Assembly: GCA_947176965.1 (NCBI GenBank)
Contig: CAMWSU010000023.1
Location: forward strand, 1-33,503
Reading direction: 5' to 3'
From: an uncultured Lachnospiraceae bacterium
Lineage (GTDB): Bacteria; Bacillota; Clostridia; Lachnospirales; Lachnospiraceae
Length of the DNA: 33,503 nucleotides
Made by a program: the position numbers and the translations under genes. The notes under the pieces are model-generated. The model did not search any database, was not told where the DNA came from, and was given only the letters and a program-made list of their open reading frames with translations. This document shows positions 25,359 through 33,503 of this stretch, one piece after another. How positions within the stretch are numbered: the first letter of the stretch is position 1; each line of letters begins with the position of its first letter.

Positions 25359-25411
25359 AATAGATATTCGGCACATTTAAAATTCTGGTCAGAAGGAGCT
25401 TGACTGCTGAA

Positions 25412-26446
25412 ATGAGTAAATATTTATTAAGTTTTTGTATTCCTACCTATAACCACTCTGCTATGATTTACCGTATTGTGACAAACATCCTGCAATGCAA
25501 AAGTGAACGGATTCAAATCGTAGCATCGGATGACGCCTCCGATGACGACACGGTCAGCAGACTCCGCGAAATTACAGACGAACGCTTCAAACTCGTCACA
25601 GCGCCCCAGCGTGCCGGTGCCAAAATGAATTGGTATCGTGCCCTTATGCACGGCGATGGAAAGTGGTTATACCTGCTGATCGGAAGAGATACCGTTAATC
25701 CCTATAAAATAGACGCCCTCCTGGAAACTTTGGAGGCATTAGAAAATAAAAATGTCGGTTTTGTACGAGAAAGCCTTTCCGTAAAAAAACGGATACAGGT
25801 TTACTCCTCAAAGGAAGCATTGAAGCATTTATTAGATTTTGCACATCCATCCGGATCCATCTTCCTGCGCGAGGCATTTCGCGCAGAGCCTGATAAAGAG
25901 AACTATTTTGCAACAGCGGATACCTATCCGGAAAATTATGTAAAAAGGGACATCATCAAAGATTATCCGTGTGCAGAAATAAAAGGTATTATTTATACAG
26001 GAAAAACCATTGTACCAATAAAACATGTGCGCTCTCTTTATGAACCTAAAACGACTTGCCCGTTTTACCATCCGAAAAGAAGCACCATACAATTTTTAGA
26101 GATCATCGATATGATCGAGCAGCCCGGAATCTATCGCCTCTCTCAAAAAGAGCAGGATGAATTGTTTTTATATAAATGGAAATTTTTGTTGTATAACATT
26201 ACATTTTATCAGAGAATACGTTTTTTAAGTCCCGGATTTTTAGGGCACTACGGCGAAAAAAAGAGAAAAGTCAAACGGACAGAAATGATCAGAAACATGA
26301 TTCATGCTTATAAAGATGTCTCCGCCCATTACGACAAAATCAGTTTTTATCGCAGTAAGATTATGATACAGGCCATTGCTGTACAGTCTGTCAAAATTTT
26401 GTTTTGGTCTGACTCTAAAATTGCGAGCAGTAAATGGCAGGGGTAA
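25412..26446 (+). CDS. GT2-like glycosyltransferase with altered metal motif
   Basis: A 344-residue GT-A type protein. The N-terminus LLSFCIPTYNHSAMIYRIV and QIVASDDASDDDTV are GT2-like. Where a DxD is expected, the protein reads WLYLLIGRDTVNPYKIDALL, so only one Asp remains. A later HPSGSIFLREAF is shared with the gene at 30844-31890, which appears to be a paralogue. The ATG at 25412 is preferred to a TTG at 25400, which would sit directly on the AAGGAG ribosome binding site. It may be a metal-independent enzyme or one that binds its metal differently. Donor unknown. Confidence 0.75.
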   Translation: MSKYLLSFCIPTYNHSAMIYRIVTNILQCKSERIQIVASDDASDDDTVSRLREITDERFKLVTAPQRAGAKMNWYRALMHGDGKWLYLLIGRDTVNPYKIDALLETLEALENKNVGFVRESLSVKKRIQVYSSKEALKHLLDFAHPSGSIFLREAFRAEPDKENYFATADTYPENYVKRDIIKDYPCAEIKGIIYTGKTIVPIKHVRSLYEPKTTCPFYHPKRSTIQFLEIIDMIEQPGIYRLSQKEQDELFLYKWKFLLYNITFYQRIRFLSPGFLGHYGEKKRKVKRTEMIRNMIHAYKDVSAHYDKISFYRSKIMIQAIAVQSVKILFWSDSKIASSKWQG

Positions 26447-26485
26447 TGACACAAAATCCGAGCCCATAACCGGATGGAGGAACCT

Positions 26486-27508
26486 ATGAAACCATATTTA
26501 ATCCTATTTCCGTTTCATGATAAAAACGCATATATCGAAAATACCCGCAAAATGCTTTCGAAAAATTATGAAGTCATTTCATGGGAACAACTAAACAAAA
26601 ATCCACTTCTTTTTTTCCGATTAAAGGGAATCCATCTGAACTGGATTGAGAATACAATAACACCGTTACAAAAAATACAGCTTCTGTTCATGAAATTGTG
26701 TAAAAAAAAGATTGTGTGGGTATTTCATAACCGCATGCCCCACGAATGTAAAGATCGCCGGAAATCCAAAAAAAATTTTATTTTCATGGCAAGGATAAGC
26801 AGTCACATTTTAATTCATTCAAGAGAAAGCCGCATTTTGGCGGAAAGGCTGCTTTTACCAAAACAGCAGACACCCATTACTTATATCGAACATGTAAACT
26901 ACATCGGATGCTATCGGAAGCAAAATGGTACGCAGCTTCGCGAAAAACTTAAAATAGATAAAAACTGCTTTTTGTTTCTTTTCACAGGAAGCATCTGCCC
27001 ATACAAGAACATTGAATTTATGATTCGCGCCTTCAAGAAGGCGGCGCTGCCCAATGCAGTTCTCCTGATCGCGGGGCGTGCGCAGGATGAGTCCTATGCT
27101 GAGCATCTATCTGCCATGATCGGTAACGATCCTTCCATTCTGTTTGAAAATGGATATATTCCGGACAACCGGATGTACGCTTATCTGAATGCCGCAAATG
27201 TAATGATCCTGCCGCACAGCAAGGCCAGCACCCTAAACTCAGGAATGATGATCATGGCATTCTCCTACGCGCTTCCTGTGATTACAACTGATATTGCAAT
27301 GGCAGCAGATTTTCCCTCTGATGTGCTGTATCAGTATACTTATCACAGTCCGGCGGAAAAACTTTCCAACTTGACTGATGCGATCATCACAGCTTACTCT
27401 GCGGGTGTCGAAAAAAATCATCAAATGGGACTGACGGCGCAAAAACTAATGAAAACCCAATACAGTGTCCCTGCAATTTCCGAAAAACTGGCATCCATCT
27501 ATCAATAA
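26486..27508 (+). CDS. GT-B glycosyltransferase, third member of the 'FHN-MPH / LNSGMMI' family
   Basis: A 340-residue protein related to 15080-16108 and to the C-terminal half of 22042-24018. Shared elements are KKIVWVFHNRMPHE, FLFTGSICPYKNIEFMIRAF, the hydrophobic VMILPHSKASTLNSGMMIMAF and VLYQYTYHSPAEK. It is clearly more divergent than those two are from each other. The ATG at 26486 follows GGAGG by six bases; the ATG at 26474 overlaps that ribosome binding site. The operon position between a GT2-like gene and an SDR suggests it adds a later residue of the right-arm glycan. Confidence 0.8.
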   Translation: MKPYLILFPFHDKNAYIENTRKMLSKNYEVISWEQLNKNPLLFFRLKGIHLNWIENTITPLQKIQLLFMKLCKKKIVWVFHNRMPHECKDRRKSKKNFIFMARISSHILIHSRESRILAERLLLPKQQTPITYIEHVNYIGCYRKQNGTQLREKLKIDKNCFLFLFTGSICPYKNIEFMIRAFKKAALPNAVLLIAGRAQDESYAEHLSAMIGNDPSILFENGYIPDNRMYAYLNAANVMILPHSKASTLNSGMMIMAFSYALPVITTDIAMAADFPSDVLYQYTYHSPAEKLSNLTDAIITAYSAGVEKNHQMGLTAQKLMKTQYSVPAISEKLASIYQ

Positions 27509-27600
27509 TAAATGGGCTGTGTATGGACATCCCTGTGCCAGAACCAAAGATGAATTACGCGATTAACGATTAAAAAAACGAATGCAAGGAGGAACTTTCA

Positions 27601-28605
27601 ATGAAAGTATTTATTACCGGTGTAGCAGGATTTTTAGGGAGTCATCTGGCAGATGCCATGCTGAAGGAAGGACATGAGGTGATCGGCTGCGATAATCTGA
27701 TCGGCGGTTATCTGGACAACGTACCGGATGATGTTGATTTTTATCAGGTGGATTGCAATTACCTGAACACCATGAACAAGCTTCTTAAGGGCGTTGACGT
27801 CGTATATCATACGGCATGTACTGCCTATGAGGGACTAAGCGTATTTTCGCCGCACCTTGTCAGCCAGAATACCTATTTGAATACTGCCAGTGTAGCGACG
27901 GCCGCCGTTGCACAGGGGGTAAAACGTTTTGTATATTGTTCCAGTATGGCAAGATACGGGCATCAGGAAGTTGTGCCGTTCACAGAAGACATGATATGTA
28001 AGCCGCAGGACCCATATGGTATCTCAAAAGTGGCATCCGAGCAGTTATTAAAATGTCTCTCGGAAGTTCATGGCATGGAGGTCGTTATTGCGGTTCCGCA
28101 CAATATCATCGGACCCAGGCAGAAATATGACGATCCTTATCGAAACGTTGCATCCATCATGATCAATCTGATGCTGCAGGGCAGACAGCCGATCATATAC
28201 GGCGATGGAAATCAGAAAAGGTGCTTTTCTTTTGTTCAGGATGACATTTCCTGTCTGGAGAAATTGGCGTTTCAGGAAGATGTCGTCGGAGAAGTGATCA
28301 ACATCGGACCGGATGAAGAATTTGTAACCATCAACGAATTGGCAAAAACCGTTGCTGAGTTATTGGATTTTGACTTAAACCCCATTTATGTTCCGGATCG
28401 GCCGCAGGAGGTAAAACTGGCAACCTGTTCAGCAGAAAAAGCAAGAAAGCTATTAGGGTATCATACGCAGTATACACTGAAGCAGGGATTGTCTGAAATG
28501 ATCGACTACATAAAGCAAAAGGGACCTAAGAAGTTCCGGTATCATCTGGATGTTGAGATCGTTAATGCGAAAACGCCGAAAACCTGGACGAACAAATTAT
28601 TTTAA
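27601..28605 (+). CDS. NAD-dependent epimerase/dehydratase (GalE-like extended SDR)
   Basis: A 334-residue extended SDR with NAD motif GVAGFLG (7-13), CSS at 113-115, and catalytic Tyr139/Lys143 in PYGISK. NIIGPRQKYDDPYRNVASIM and INIGPDEEFVTINELA are typical of UDP-glucose/UDP-GlcNAc 4-epimerases and related UDP-sugar enzymes. It probably makes a donor sugar for the right-arm transferases, perhaps a galacto-configured UDP sugar. The ATG at 27601 follows AAGGAGG after a 92-bp spacer with no other feature. The left arm has no equivalent, so this donor would be specific to the right state unless another copy exists elsewhere. Confidence 0.85.
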   Translation: MKVFITGVAGFLGSHLADAMLKEGHEVIGCDNLIGGYLDNVPDDVDFYQVDCNYLNTMNKLLKGVDVVYHTACTAYEGLSVFSPHLVSQNTYLNTASVATAAVAQGVKRFVYCSSMARYGHQEVVPFTEDMICKPQDPYGISKVASEQLLKCLSEVHGMEVVIAVPHNIIGPRQKYDDPYRNVASIMINLMLQGRQPIIYGDGNQKRCFSFVQDDISCLEKLAFQEDVVGEVINIGPDEEFVTINELAKTVAELLDFDLNPIYVPDRPQEVKLATCSAEKARKLLGYHTQYTLKQGLSEMIDYIKQKGPKKFRYHLDVEIVNAKTPKTWTNKLF

Positions 28606-28649
28606 GTAAGGGCGATTCCTTGGCTTTCAAAGAAAGGGAGTAAGAAGTT

Positions 28650-29726
28650 ATGAACGTATATGTTATCCATCAATACGGGGAACCGGAACATTTTCGCTCA
28701 CTGGTCGCGCTAAAAAACAAGATGCCGAAATCGCTCCGCCTCTTCTTTGCAGACTTCCGCTGTAAGAAGGATCTCTGGAACGGTTTGACAAAAGGAGATG
28801 TCAAAAAGCTCCGCAAAGGTATCTGCAGCTTTTCTAATTTTATTCGATCCTTATTTGACAAAAACGGTATCATTATTTGGGCACTTGCTCCCGGAAGTAA
28901 AGAGATTTCATGGGTAGAAAAACATTATTCCAAAAGAAAACTCGTTTATTATACGTCCGCAGCAGAATGGAATTGGAAAAGCCCGGAATTAAAATCCACA
29001 GATGCTGATTGCAGAAAAACATGGGAGCGAATGCTTCAAAAAAGTCATGTCGTCCATGTAAACCATTTATCGGCCGCTATTATGCAGTCCTATCATCAGT
29101 GTAAAAGCGTAACGATCATTCCGCATAGCGTAGAGGCCGGCATTTACAATATCGCCAAGCGAAATCCGGCACGTTCGGACCGCTTAAAAGTCCTCTATGT
29201 CGGAAGGATCATTCCCAAAAAAGGCCTTAGGGAGTATCTCTGGTGTGCAAAACAGCTGACCGGCAAACCGATTGAATTTCATTGTATCGGAGATGGCGAC
29301 GATGTTCTTATTAAAGCGATAAAACATACACCGAATATCAAATATTACGGCTACATAGCAGACAAAAAAAGAGTATCCGAGATCATGCAGCAAATGGATG
29401 TTTTAGTACTCCCATCTTATAAATTCCATGCCTGGCAGGAATTGTTCGGCATGGTCATTATAGAAGCCATGGCATGTGGCGCAGTACCGATCGCCACGGA
29501 TTGCATCGGTCCGAAATGCATTATCGAAAACCGGGCTAACGGCATTCTCATTCCACAAAAAGATAAGGAGGCATTACTTCGTGAAATCTTAAGACTTTGT
29601 GAGGATAAAGAACTCCTTGACCGAATGCAGAAAGAATGTATCGCATCTGCTTCCGAATATACGACAGAAAAAATAGCGGAAAGATGGTCTTCGGTATTAG
29701 CACGTTTCGGTATGGTGAGCTCTTGA
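28650..29726 (+). CDS. Glycosyltransferase family 4
   Basis: A 358-residue GT-B enzyme beginning MNVYVIHQYGEPEHFRSLV. It has VVHVNHLSAAIMQSY, VLYVGRIIPKKGLREYL, FHCIGDGDDVLIKAI and a full E-x7-E in ELFGMVIIEAMACGAVPIAT. It starts 44 bp after the SDR, with AAGGGAG upstream. The stop at 29726 lies 50 bp before the preferred start of the next gene. The donor is likely a nucleotide sugar used by GT4 retaining enzymes, otherwise undetermined. Confidence 0.85.
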   Translation: MNVYVIHQYGEPEHFRSLVALKNKMPKSLRLFFADFRCKKDLWNGLTKGDVKKLRKGICSFSNFIRSLFDKNGIIIWALAPGSKEISWVEKHYSKRKLVYYTSAAEWNWKSPELKSTDADCRKTWERMLQKSHVVHVNHLSAAIMQSYHQCKSVTIIPHSVEAGIYNIAKRNPARSDRLKVLYVGRIIPKKGLREYLWCAKQLTGKPIEFHCIGDGDDVLIKAIKHTPNIKYYGYIADKKRVSEIMQQMDVLVLPSYKFHAWQELFGMVIIEAMACGAVPIATDCIGPKCIIENRANGILIPQKDKEALLREILRLCEDKELLDRMQKECIASASEYTTEKIAERWSSVLARFGMVSS

Positions 29727-29776
29727 ATCAAAGAAAAGACGAACGATTGACTTTCACAGGAAAGGAGTCCATAAAA

Positions 29777-30841
29777 GTGTTTGAAAATAAAGACTACCTC
29801 AAATGCAGCAAACAAATAGAATCCACTTGCCTAAAGCGGGCAGATTTGCCATCCTCTCCTTTTCTGTCCATTATTATACCCGCATACGGAAAAAGGGATA
29901 TCCTTCTGCAGGCAATCGAAAGTGCGGTCACCCAAGTCACGTCCGTCAATTATGAAATTGTGATCGTAGATAATAATCAAAATGAGCGGGACATTCAAGA
30001 TCTCAAAGAAAGGCTGCAAAGCAGCCGATTTCGGCGCGTGTCCTATTACGTTAACACGCAAAACCTCGGTATGTGCGGAAATCATAACCGTGGTGCGCTG
30101 CTTGCAAGAGGAACCTATATTACTTATCTTCATACGGATGACATTCTATGTAAAGATTTTGTCGAATTGTTATGGAGTCAGTTATCTGCACACAACGGAA
30201 TAGAGGCATTATATTTTAAGCCCTATTTCTTAAAGATGGGGAATCCCTTGCCCACAGCCGAAAAAATGAAACATGTTCGAAGCGAAAAAACGGGACGTTT
30301 CCAAAATAGAATTGCACGCGTTAAGGCTTTTGATATCATACCCTATAAAATCCAAACAGCCCCCTGTGAAATGGTCATGAAGCGGACGGTTTTCCTTCGC
30401 ATGGGCGGTTACAACACCAATATTAACCTTGTATTTGATACCGAGTTTGCCATGCGGTGCGTCCTGTACCAAAAACGGGTCTATTGGTTAGATGACACTC
30501 TTTTTATCAAACGCTTTGGAGAATCCGCCTCACACATGGGCAAAAAAGAAATGATACATGATGTGCTTAACCTGTTGACCGAGTTTTGCAAACATACGCA
30601 TTATCCGTATCAAAGGCAAATGGCATATTACAGAGTTCTATCCTTGTGCAGAGACTGGCAGGGTCATCATACAGCACGGCAAATGGAAATAGAACTTCCC
30701 CGATACATGGATAAGCCATTTGTGATCAGACGCTGTCAATTACTACTGCGTTTTTATCGCAAATATTTCTGGCATCTGCATGCTTTTGACACAAGGAGGC
30801 TCTATCATGAAGATCACCAAAACAGATATGGGAGGAAATAG
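29777..30841 (+). CDS. Glycosyltransferase family 2
   Basis: A 354-residue GT-A enzyme. SPFLSIIIPAYGKRDILLQA, IVIVDNNQNERDI, MCGNHNRGALLARG and the metal-site YLHTDDILCKD give the fold, followed by RMGGYNTNINLVFDTEFAMR. The start was set at GTG 29777, nine bases after AAAGGAG. The open frame runs back to an ATG at 29636, but that would overlap the preceding gene by 90 bases with a prefix unlike GT2 enzymes. A TTG at 29723 is a third option. The stop lies two bases before the next ATG, indicating tight coupling. Confidence 0.82.
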   Translation: MFENKDYLKCSKQIESTCLKRADLPSSPFLSIIIPAYGKRDILLQAIESAVTQVTSVNYEIVIVDNNQNERDIQDLKERLQSSRFRRVSYYVNTQNLGMCGNHNRGALLARGTYITYLHTDDILCKDFVELLWSQLSAHNGIEALYFKPYFLKMGNPLPTAEKMKHVRSEKTGRFQNRIARVKAFDIIPYKIQTAPCEMVMKRTVFLRMGGYNTNINLVFDTEFAMRCVLYQKRVYWLDDTLFIKRFGESASHMGKKEMIHDVLNLLTEFCKHTHYPYQRQMAYYRVLSLCRDWQGHHTARQMEIELPRYMDKPFVIRRCQLLLRFYRKYFWHLHAFDTRRLYHEDHQNRYGRK

Positions 30842-30843
30842 CG

Positions 30844-31890
30844 ATGCTTTTCAGTATATGCATATATACCTATAATCAAATAGAGATATTACGGAAAAAT
30901 ATTTCTGAAATAGTGAAATACCCCGGAGATGATATAGAAATCGTTGTCAGCGATAATTGTTCAACGGATCCGATCAGAGAAATGCTTCTGAGTTTCCATG
31001 ATTCGAGGATTAAATATTATAGAACAACTGAGAACAGGGGCATTGACGGAAATATATTAAATGCGCTTCGCTGTTGTAAAGGGGAGTATATTTTCCTTTT
31101 TCGAACCAAGGATCAGATTATTGCAGAGAAGATCGACGATGTGCTCAGAACAATAAAAAGTCATCCCTCTGCCGCATTCTTTTTGTTTTCTGCAAAAGAT
31201 GAACAGAATAAAATTAGAATGAAATTGAAAAATAAAGTTTTTTTGCAAGGCAGGGATGCTGAGACTATGCATAATAAGCTGTTGGTTCACCCGAGCGGAC
31301 AAATCTATAAGCGTTCCTGTTTGAGATTAGAATTATATGAAAAATATATTAATCAATACTTTTCCAGACCGATCAGCAGTATTGTTCATCAATTGATCCG
31401 CATGGATTTAGCAGAACAGGGTGACTTTGTAACTTCATCCTGTATGGCATGGCGATATGCATATACCATGAATACAAAAGAAAAAGCGGTTTATACGACA
31501 GGAAGCGATATCAGTATTTATGCACCATGTCATCAATACCTGATGTATCAATGTGAGATGGATTTTGTGGATCGGGAGTTTTCGGACAACGGGGCAAAGA
31601 ATTTTCTGAAAATTCTGATAGAGCGTTATATTCGGGTAGTTACGGTTAAATTTATGTATATAAATCGTAATGAAGAGATGAATGCGCATTATCAAACGAA
31701 ATCGATAGCATTTCATCCATATGGAGAATTGATAAGTTTTAGTAAACAGACACTGATGATGATAAAGAGAATGAAATATGAGAACAAATCCGAGTTACGA
31801 AAGTGGTTGGTGCGCCAGATATATCAAGTGGGATTAAAAGAAATACCTAGGATGTATCTGGAGCAGAAAAAGGATAAAAAAGCGAAGTGA
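30844..31890 (+). CDS. GT2-like glycosyltransferase with altered metal motif (paralogue of 25412-26446)
   Basis: A 348-residue protein that starts MLFSICIYTYNQIEILRKNI with VVSDNCSTDPIREM, a GT2 nucleotide-binding region. The expected DxD position reads YIFLFRTKDQIIAEKIDDVL, again leaving one Asp. The HPSGQIYKRSCL segment aligns with HPSGSIFLREAF of the gene at 25412. The two proteins have similar lengths and share the pattern across the first 180 residues. The ATG at 30844 follows GGGAGG. It is the last glycosyltransferase before the CDP-sugar genes. Function beyond glycosyl transfer cannot be given. Confidence 0.75.
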   Translation: MLFSICIYTYNQIEILRKNISEIVKYPGDDIEIVVSDNCSTDPIREMLLSFHDSRIKYYRTTENRGIDGNILNALRCCKGEYIFLFRTKDQIIAEKIDDVLRTIKSHPSAAFFLFSAKDEQNKIRMKLKNKVFLQGRDAETMHNKLLVHPSGQIYKRSCLRLELYEKYINQYFSRPISSIVHQLIRMDLAEQGDFVTSSCMAWRYAYTMNTKEKAVYTTGSDISIYAPCHQYLMYQCEMDFVDREFSDNGAKNFLKILIERYIRVVTVKFMYINRNEEMNAHYQTKSIAFHPYGELISFSKQTLMMIKRMKYENKSELRKWLVRQIYQVGLKEIPRMYLEQKKDKKAK

Positions 31891-31940
31891 GGCAAAAGAT
31901 AAAAAGCCGGACAGAGTTGATCTTAAATAGGAGATTATAT

Positions 31941-32477
31941 ATGAACATAATCGAAACAGAATTTCCGGGCGTAGCTGTCATTGAAAATTTTTATCAGTAC
32001 GATATACGCGGCAGTTTTATCAAACTTTACAACGAGGCGTTGCTTGATGAGCTTGGGATTAATATACAGCTAAAGGAAATCTACTATTCCACTTCTCAAA
32101 AAGACGTGATCCGCGGTATGCACTTTCAGCTCCCGCCTTATGAACATGCAAAAATTGTCCATGTCATAAAGGGAAGCGTGACCGACGTCCTCGTGGATCT
32201 GAGAAAAGAGAGTATCCATTATGGGGAAGTCATGGAAATACATCTGACAGGGAACAGACCACGGTCTGTTTTTATTCCGAAAGGAATTGCGCATGGATTT
32301 AAATGTCTGGAAAATAATACAATCATGCTATATCAGGTAACAAGCGGGTATTCGCCCGCCCATGACGCAGGAATTGCCTGGGATTCCATTGGATACGACT
32401 GGAATATTGCTGATCCGATCATTTCAGAAAGAGATGCTGATTTTATATCATTAAAGGAGTTTGATTCACCATTTTAG
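31941..32477 (+). CDS. RmlC-type nucleotide-sugar 3,5-epimerase (intact copy)
   Basis: A 178-residue cupin of the dTDP-4-dehydrorhamnose 3,5-epimerase family. VIRGMHFQLPP (56-66) carries the catalytic His61, VLVDLRKES and GIAHGFKCLENNTIMLYQVT complete the barrel. The ATG at 31941 has AGGAGA seven bases upstream; a longer frame opening at 31887 overlaps the previous stop and adds an unrelated prefix. Followed by an SDR and rfbF, it may act on CDP-4-keto-6-deoxyglucose as AscE-type epimerases do, rather than on the dTDP sugar. It is the functional counterpart of the decayed gene at 1148-1516. The gene ends two bases before the next start codon. Confidence 0.87.
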   Translation: MNIIETEFPGVAVIENFYQYDIRGSFIKLYNEALLDELGINIQLKEIYYSTSQKDVIRGMHFQLPPYEHAKIVHVIKGSVTDVLVDLRKESIHYGEVMEIHLTGNRPRSVFIPKGIAHGFKCLENNTIMLYQVTSGYSPAHDAGIAWDSIGYDWNIADPIISERDADFISLKEFDSPF

Positions 32478-32479
32478 CC

Positions 32480-33409
32480 ATGATTAAAAAGATAATAATC
32501 ACAGGTGCGACCGGTTACATCGGCTCGCGTGTCACGAAAAAGCTCATAGAGAACGGGTATCAGGTGTGTGCCCTGATCAGACAGACCTCGGATATCCATA
32601 AGTATCCGCTTCCGCCTTCTGTTACCTATGCCGTACATGATGGAACGACCGCGTCCATTGTCGAAATCTTTCGCGAACAGAAACCGGACTGCGTCATTCA
32701 TTTGGCTGCCTGCTGCATAGCAGAACATCAGAGTTCGCAGGTAGAAACGCTGCTGGAAGATAATATCCTTTACTCAACAAATATATTTGAGGGGATGAGG
32801 GCGTCCGGCTGTCCATACATTATCAATACCACGTCATCGTGGGAGCACTATCAAGGACAAGCTTATAATCCGGTCTGCCTCTATGCTGCGACCAAAAGGG
32901 CAGTAACGGATATTTTGAAGTATTATTGCGAGACCGGACAGATAACGGCGACAACATTATGCATTTATGATACGTATGGTCCGAACGACCGGCGCGGTAA
33001 GCTGATCGGTAAGTTTTTTGAGATTGCACAGACCGGAACGGCGCTTTCGATGTCAGAAGGACAACAGCAGGTTAATTATGTATATGTTGACGATGTTGCC
33101 GAAGCCTATCTATGTGCCGTAAAACAGATTACGCAGCAGACAGAAAAAATGCAAACCTATTATCTCCGTTCGGAAGAGATATATACGCTGCGTGAACTGA
33201 GTCTGATATTTGAAAAAGCGGTACATAAACATTTGCATATCGAATGGGGAAAACGCCCCTATCGTGCAAGAGAGGTCATGGAGGTTTATTCCGGCGGAGA
33301 ATGCTTACCCAATTGGAAGGCGAAGGTGTCCCTTGAAGAGGGCTTACGGAGAATTGCGAAAGAGAGTCCGTGCGTTCCCGAGGGGCAGGCGGAAATCAAA
33401 ACCGGTTGA
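32480..33409 (+). CDS. NAD-dependent epimerase/dehydratase (extended SDR), probable CDP-sugar reductase
   Basis: A 309-residue SDR with GATGYIG (9-15), NTTSSWEHYQG (116-126) and catalytic Tyr135/Lys139 in YAATKRA; DTYGPNDRRGK and VNYVYVDDVAEAYLCA are typical of nucleotide-sugar SDRs. It starts two bases after the epimerase stop codon with no close ribosome binding site, so translation is probably coupled. With the RmlC-type epimerase and rfbF it would form a route from CDP-glucose to a 6-deoxyhexose, assuming a CDP-glucose 4,6-dehydratase beyond the window. The equivalent left-arm SDR is only weakly similar, so the final sugar may differ between arms. Confidence 0.8.
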   Translation: MIKKIIITGATGYIGSRVTKKLIENGYQVCALIRQTSDIHKYPLPPSVTYAVHDGTTASIVEIFREQKPDCVIHLAACCIAEHQSSQVETLLEDNILYSTNIFEGMRASGCPYIINTTSSWEHYQGQAYNPVCLYAATKRAVTDILKYYCETGQITATTLCIYDTYGPNDRRGKLIGKFFEIAQTGTALSMSEGQQQVNYVYVDDVAEAYLCAVKQITQQTEKMQTYYLRSEEIYTLRELSLIFEKAVHKHLHIEWGKRPYRAREVMEVYSGGECLPNWKAKVSLEEGLRRIAKESPCVPEGQAEIKTG

Positions 33410-33447
33410 TAATAAATCAACGGAAACTTAGAGGAGAAATATAGTTT

Positions 33448-33503
33448 ATGAAGGTAGTAATCTTAGCAGGCGGAATGGGAACAAGGATCAGTGAGGAATC
33501 CCG
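33448..33503 (+). CDS. rfbF: Glucose-1-phosphate cytidylyltransferase, N-terminal part (right copy)
   Basis: Starts at ATG 33448 after GAGGAG and runs off the right edge. The visible residues MKVVILAGGMGTRISEESP are identical to those of the left copy. The enzyme makes CDP-glucose, the precursor for CDP-6-deoxy and 3,6-dideoxy sugars, which fits the epimerase and SDR immediately upstream. Only 18 complete codons are seen, so the rest of the gene and any rfbG/rfbH genes are inferred. Confidence 0.8.
   Translation, partial: MKVVILAGGMGTRISEES

Noticed and set aside
29636-29776. N-terminal extension of the GT2 at 29777
   Set aside because: It overlaps the preceding GT4 gene by about 90 bases and has no GT2-like content; GTG 29777 has a proper ribosome binding site.

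Overview
The window looks like a surface-glycan biosynthesis region of a low-to-medium GC Firmicute, most likely a Clostridia/Lachnospiraceae-type anaerobe. That placement is inferred from the strong AGGAGG-type ribosome binding sites, the A/T-rich spacers and the general character of the proteins; no database search was possible. Nearly every gene is a glycosyltransferase, a nucleotide-sugar enzyme or a glycan/phosphonate-modifying enzyme. No tRNA, rRNA, CRISPR array, insertion sequence or phage structural gene was seen.

The layout is symmetrical around a DNA switch. At the centre (19392-20829) a 1,438-bp segment is bounded by perfect 28-bp inverted repeats. Each repeat has the form of a tyrosine-recombinase core site: 9-bp palindromic arms around an asymmetric 7-bp spacer. 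The segment carries its own tyrosine recombinase (19744-20718), a possible 24-residue ORF, a terminator, and near its left edge a good outward-facing promoter (TATAAT, 17-bp spacer, A-rich upstream tract). In the orientation shown this promoter fires left across the repeat into the left operon. The right edge has no comparable promoter. Inversion should move the promoter to the right operon.

Left arm (minus strand, 19360 down to 1): eight glycosyltransferases plus a C-terminal fragment of a ninth; a PIG-L deacetylase; an 808-residue Rossmann / sulfatase-fold / methyltransferase fusion; an FkbM methyltransferase; a 2-hydroxyethylphosphonate pathway (PEP mutase with a cytidylyltransferase-like N-terminus, phosphonopyruvate decarboxylase, iron-type alcohol dehydrogenase, NTP transferase); an APS-kinase-like protein; a broken RmlC-type epimerase; an SDR; and the start of rfbF.

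Right arm (plus strand, 20853 to 33503): a polysialyltransferase-like GT, a GT2-GT4 fusion, six further glycosyltransferases, a GalE-like SDR, an intact RmlC-type epimerase, an SDR, and the start of a second rfbF. It has no phosphonate genes.

Interpretation: the recombinase probably switches one outward promoter between two long operons that build alternative glycans, one phosphonate-decorated and methylated, the other not. Both arms end in the same order (RmlC-type epimerase, SDR, rfbF), as though two versions of one locus lie back to back. No flippase, polymerase, ABC exporter or other clearly membrane-spanning protein is encoded here, so export must be encoded elsewhere.
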